A stretch of DNA of 32,070 nt from a virus: the IMG/VR virus record IMGVR_UViG_3300035388_000080, positions 1 to 32,070 of that record; one strand, 5' to 3'. The notes below the pieces were generated by a model. The model was not told the DNA's origin, searched no databases, and saw only the letters and a list, made by a program, of their open reading frames with translations. Every line of letters begins with the position of its first letter. Position 1 is the stretch's first letter. A program made the position numbers and the translations under genes. Shown one piece after another: positions 29,714 to 32,070 of this stretch.

Positions 29714-30328
29714 TTAAAGTGCTGCAAAATCAAGGGTGATATTCTGCCATGCCCCGTCCTGGTCGGCTCTTTTATAAATCCTGATATAAGACTTAGATCC
29801 GGCCACCTGAAGGCTGTCTGTGATTGCCTTCATGGCTTTTTGCCAGAGTTCATCATCAATTTTGAGCCGACGTAACCCCAAAATCCGTTTTGTATTGATT
29901 TTGCCTTCCTGGTTAACAGAAAAGGCATCATTGATGATGGTTTTGATTTCCGATCGACTTTCCTTTGTCCAGGCATTCAGACATTCGTCAATCATGCTTT
30001 TGGCTACCTGAAGCCGTTCGTCAAAGGATAGGTATTCTGATATCTGTACCTGAATCTTGTATCTCGCGTTGTAGCTAAGTAATGTGAGATTACCTTTCGC
30101 TCCACCAAGTTTTGTGTCGTATTCCATGGCAGAAAGTTCAACAAAGGCACTGGTCTCATTAATAATCTTCTCTTTAAACTTTTTTAATGTTTCCTGAAGG
30201 GCCTGACCCTCCCCGATAGTTTCCAGAACAAGTGAATTCCGGGTCTTGTCAATCTCCTCGACATTGTCCAGATGAACCAACCGTCCTTGGCCATCCTCAA
30301 GGTAATCTTCTCTATTAAAATCGCTCAT
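29714..30328 (-). CDS. DUF3164 family early protein
   Basis: A 204-aa protein clearly of the DUF3164 family common in Mu-like early regions (GQGRLVHLDNVEEID near the start, AFVELSAMEYDTKLGGAKGN in the middle, ILGLRRLKIDDELWQKAMKA near 145-165, VAGSKSYIRIYKRADQDGAW at the end). Its biochemical role is not established; conservation beside gemA suggests help in early replication-transposition or regulation. AGAGGAGATACAAACAA precedes the ATG. Confidence 0.9.
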   Translation of the reverse strand: MSDFNREDYLEDGQGRLVHLDNVEEIDKTRNSLVLETIGEGQALQETLKKFKEKIINETSAFVELSAMEYDTKLGGAKGNLTLLSYNARYKIQVQISEYLSFDERLQVAKSMIDECLNAWTKESRSEIKTIINDAFSVNQEGKINTKRILGLRRLKIDDELWQKAMKAITDSLQVAGSKSYIRIYKRADQDGAWQNITLDFAAL

Positions 30329-30349
30329 TTGTTTGTATCTCCTCTTTGT

Positions 30350-30766
30350 TCAGTATTCGGCTAATTCTGCTTCCACCAGTTCTTTTCCCGCACATCCACC
30401 GCATGTTTTTTCTTGGCACCCGTCACAGGGCTGTTTATACTTGTACCGGACTTCGATCGATCCATCTATTTCGCAAAGCTTTATTCCCATATCGCTTTCA
30501 AAATTAGCGCTTCCAATTTCCCCATATCCGAAAATAACAATATGCAGGTAATCCTTCCAAAATATTCCATCAGAATCCACTTCAAGGTAAGCCCCACCAT
30601 CACCCTTTTTGAGCTGATCGTATTCATCAGGAAGAACTGCTGACTTAGTACAGAAAGATAAAGCAACCATACCATCATCAGATCGCTTAACAGCCCCTTG
30701 AAGACTGCGTTGAATATTGGCTTTATCCAGACGTTTCAACGTATAGCTACGAATTTTATTTGCCAT
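30350..30766 (-). CDS. Hypothetical early protein with Cys cluster at the C-terminus
   Basis: Start at ATG 30766 (MANKIRSYTL), 138 aa, after AAAAGGAGAATTCA; the longer frame to 30838 overlaps the upstream gene. The body is strand-rich (MVALSFCTKSAV, YLHIVIFGYGEIG). The C-terminus has Cys114, Cys117, Cys122 and Cys125 (CDGC and CGGC), a compact metal-binding pattern. It starts within the last codons of the zinc-ribbon gene. The family is not recognised. Confidence 0.72.
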   Translation of the reverse strand: MANKIRSYTLKRLDKANIQRSLQGAVKRSDDGMVALSFCTKSAVLPDEYDQLKKGDGGAYLEVDSDGIFWKDYLHIVIFGYGEIGSANFESDMGIKLCEIDGSIEVRYKYKQPCDGCQEKTCGGCAGKELVEAELAEY

Positions 30767-31025
30767 TGAATTCTCCTTTTCCCTGGATAGATGATTGGTT
30801 GATTTCAACCTTTCCCATTTCCAACTTTGATATCCCATATTTTGTAGGATTCCAGTTTGCAGCAGGGATGGTGTTTTTGTTTGTACAACTGGGACATGGC
30901 CGTCCTGTCCTGGATGCTTCCCACAAATGACCGCACTGAGGACAGCGAAGCACTATCAGAAACGACGGCCTTTTCCTTACGTTCGGACTGAATAACCCTG
31001 TTACAAACCGATTCATTTTTCCCAT
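30756..31025 (-). CDS. Small zinc-ribbon protein
   Basis: An 89-aa protein with CPQC (about 28-31) and CPSC (about 44-47), a classic two-pair zinc ribbon, followed by a short polar tail. AAAGGAGACAGC precedes the ATG. It sits directly after the MuB-like gene. Such ribbons often bind DNA or RNA. A transposition accessory or a small regulator is possible; no specific family is recognised. Confidence 0.72.
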   Translation of the reverse strand: MGKMNRFVTGLFSPNVRKRPSFLIVLRCPQCGHLWEASRTGRPCPSCTNKNTIPAANWNPTKYGISKLEMGKVEINQSSIQGKGEFNGK

Positions 31026-31038
31026 AAAGCTGTCTCCT

Positions 31039-32049
31039 TTAACAATTCAGAATTAAATCCGCTGTGACCTTGCCTTCACCCATCCTGGCTGCTGTATTCA
31101 TTGCCCTGGCAACCAGGTTATTCACTGAAAGCGGAAAGCTGCGGTTGATTTTTTTCCGGCCCTGGGCTCTTTCAAGGCGGGTGTTTATGGCGTCAAAGAC
31201 ATCATCATCCAGAATTTCTTCAACCTTTTTACCGGTCACCCGAAATTTATGTTCCAGGTATGGTTTGACATCCTTGCCAAGGCCTTCAATCTCAGCCGTG
31301 GCGATCCTTCGGATAACTTCTCGGATATCGGCGTTTCCGACCTCATCCAATTTTTTGAGCAACTCGGGCTGACCAATGAGGATAATACCGATAAGCTTTT
31401 CATACCCATTTTCCAGTTCAAATATCTGCTTGAGGGCCTTAAAAGCCCGTTTATCAATATTATGAGCCTCCTCGATCATCAGCACCTGACGCATACCGTT
31501 ATCGGCCCGGGCTTTTAACAGGCGAACCGCTTGACGGGTTTTTTGCTCCAGTGACTGCCTTGGCAATTCGTCGGAGATGTCCATAACAATTGCATCAATC
31601 AAGGAGGATGGAGAGATTCTTGATTTGTCGATGATCAGCGGATATACCACCTTGAGCCCGTCGTTTGTGAGCTGCTCGGCCACCGCCTTTCTCATCACCG
31701 ACTTGCCGGATCCAACACCGCCAACAACCGCCACAAACCCGCCGAACTTGGCAGCATCAAGCATCATTTCCTTCAAAAACCTGTGTTCAGCAGACAGGAA
31801 AATATCCCTGGGCTTGTTGACATCATTGATGAACGGGTTTTTAAACATCTTAAAATGCTTCAGTGTGGGGGATAAAATCATTTCAATATCCTTTCTTGGG
31901 TTTATTGTTAACGGATCTCCCAGGAGCAATACCTTGATCGGGATATCCTTTTTTTTGTGGGCATATCTTGTGCCGTCATATTCATGCCAAATTTCTTCCA
32001 GGCTACGTTTGTTTGTGCGCAACCAGTTCAACGGGTATGGGTTTGACAT
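31039..32049 (-). CDS. AAA+ transposition ATPase, MuB/ExeA/TniB-like
   Basis: A DNA-binding ATPase that would choose targets for, and stimulate, a MuA-type transposase. The start is taken as ATG 32049 (MSNPYPLNW), 336 aa; a GTG at 32067 is possible and the frame stays open to the window edge, so the true start may lie further right. Counting from ATG 32049, the Walker A GGVGSGKS lies at about 110-117, Walker B VLMIEEAHN near 179-187 and a sensor-like segment IGIILIGQPEL near 210. The FKMFKNPFIND and LSAEHRFLKEMMLDA segments before Walker A are typical of ExeA/TniB-type ATPases. The first 60 residues differ from MuB's helix-turn-helix domain as far as I can tell. It heads the visible early operon. 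Confidence 0.88.
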   Translation of the reverse strand: MSNPYPLNWLRTNKRSLEEIWHEYDGTRYAHKKKDIPIKVLLLGDPLTINPRKDIEMILSPTLKHFKMFKNPFINDVNKPRDIFLSAEHRFLKEMMLDAAKFGGFVAVVGGVGSGKSVMRKAVAEQLTNDGLKVVYPLIIDKSRISPSSLIDAIVMDISDELPRQSLEQKTRQAVRLLKARADNGMRQVLMIEEAHNIDKRAFKALKQIFELENGYEKLIGIILIGQPELLKKLDEVGNADIREVIRRIATAEIEGLGKDVKPYLEHKFRVTGKKVEEILDDDVFDAINTRLERAQGRKKINRSFPLSVNNLVARAMNTAARMGEGKVTADLILNC

Positions 32050-32070
32050 CACCCATGTTTCAATCACACT

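Overview
The window is most of a Mu-like (transposable, contractile-tailed) prophage. It lies almost entirely on the minus strand and reads from right to left. Its order follows phage Mu: a MuB/ExeA-type AAA+ ATPase, small early genes (including DUF3164 and GemA/gp16-like proteins), a Mor-family activator, a strong terminator, then lysis, terminase, portal/MuF, protease-scaffold, capsid, head-tail joining, sheath, tube, tail chaperone, tape measure, baseplate (hub, V, W/gp25, J, I) and tail fibre genes. The transposase (MuA) and the repressor region should lie just beyond the right edge. The base composition is moderate and Gram-negative-type ribosome sites (AAAGGAG) precede nearly every gene. 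The host is probably a proteobacterium or desulfobacterium, but the species cannot be read from this sequence.

Layout. 1-891 (+): tyrosine recombinase, convergent with the phage operon and separated from it by a hairpin terminator. 964-5985 (-): end-of-genome module of mostly unrecognised proteins downstream of the tail fibre, including a lipoprotein, a DUF1353 protein, a fibre-tail adaptor-like protein and a LamG-like protein with about nineteen 12-residue Trp-Lys-Ile-Leu repeats. 6001-14648: tail fibre, baseplate and tape measure. 14855-15402: tail assembly chaperone with an A AAA AAG slippery site that would make a longer -1 frameshift product. 15452-21065: tube, sheath, head-tail connectors, major capsid and decoration protein. 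21103-26598: protease/scaffold, portal fused to a MuF domain, and large and small terminase. 26598-27612: coiled-coil protein, holin-like protein and M15 peptidase endolysin. 27712-27746: terminator separating early from middle/late genes. 27768-32067: early region.

How it works together. The early operon supplies transposition functions (MuB-like ATPase), regulators and the Mor activator. Mor probably turns on a promoter just left of the terminator, from which the lysis, packaging, head and tail genes are transcribed as one long run. Many of these genes overlap by 1-4 bases (TGATG, TAATG, ATGA), so translational coupling is likely.

The main oddities are: the chaperone frameshift; a plus-strand two-helix membrane ORF that exactly fills the only sizeable gap in the late operon and carries a good promoter; a signal-peptide-like N-terminus on the large terminase; the portal-MuF fusion; the 12-residue repeat array; and a tyrosine recombinase where Mu carries its serine invertase. 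No tRNA, rRNA, CRISPR array or insertion sequence was recognised. No gene-free stretch exceeds 300 bases.
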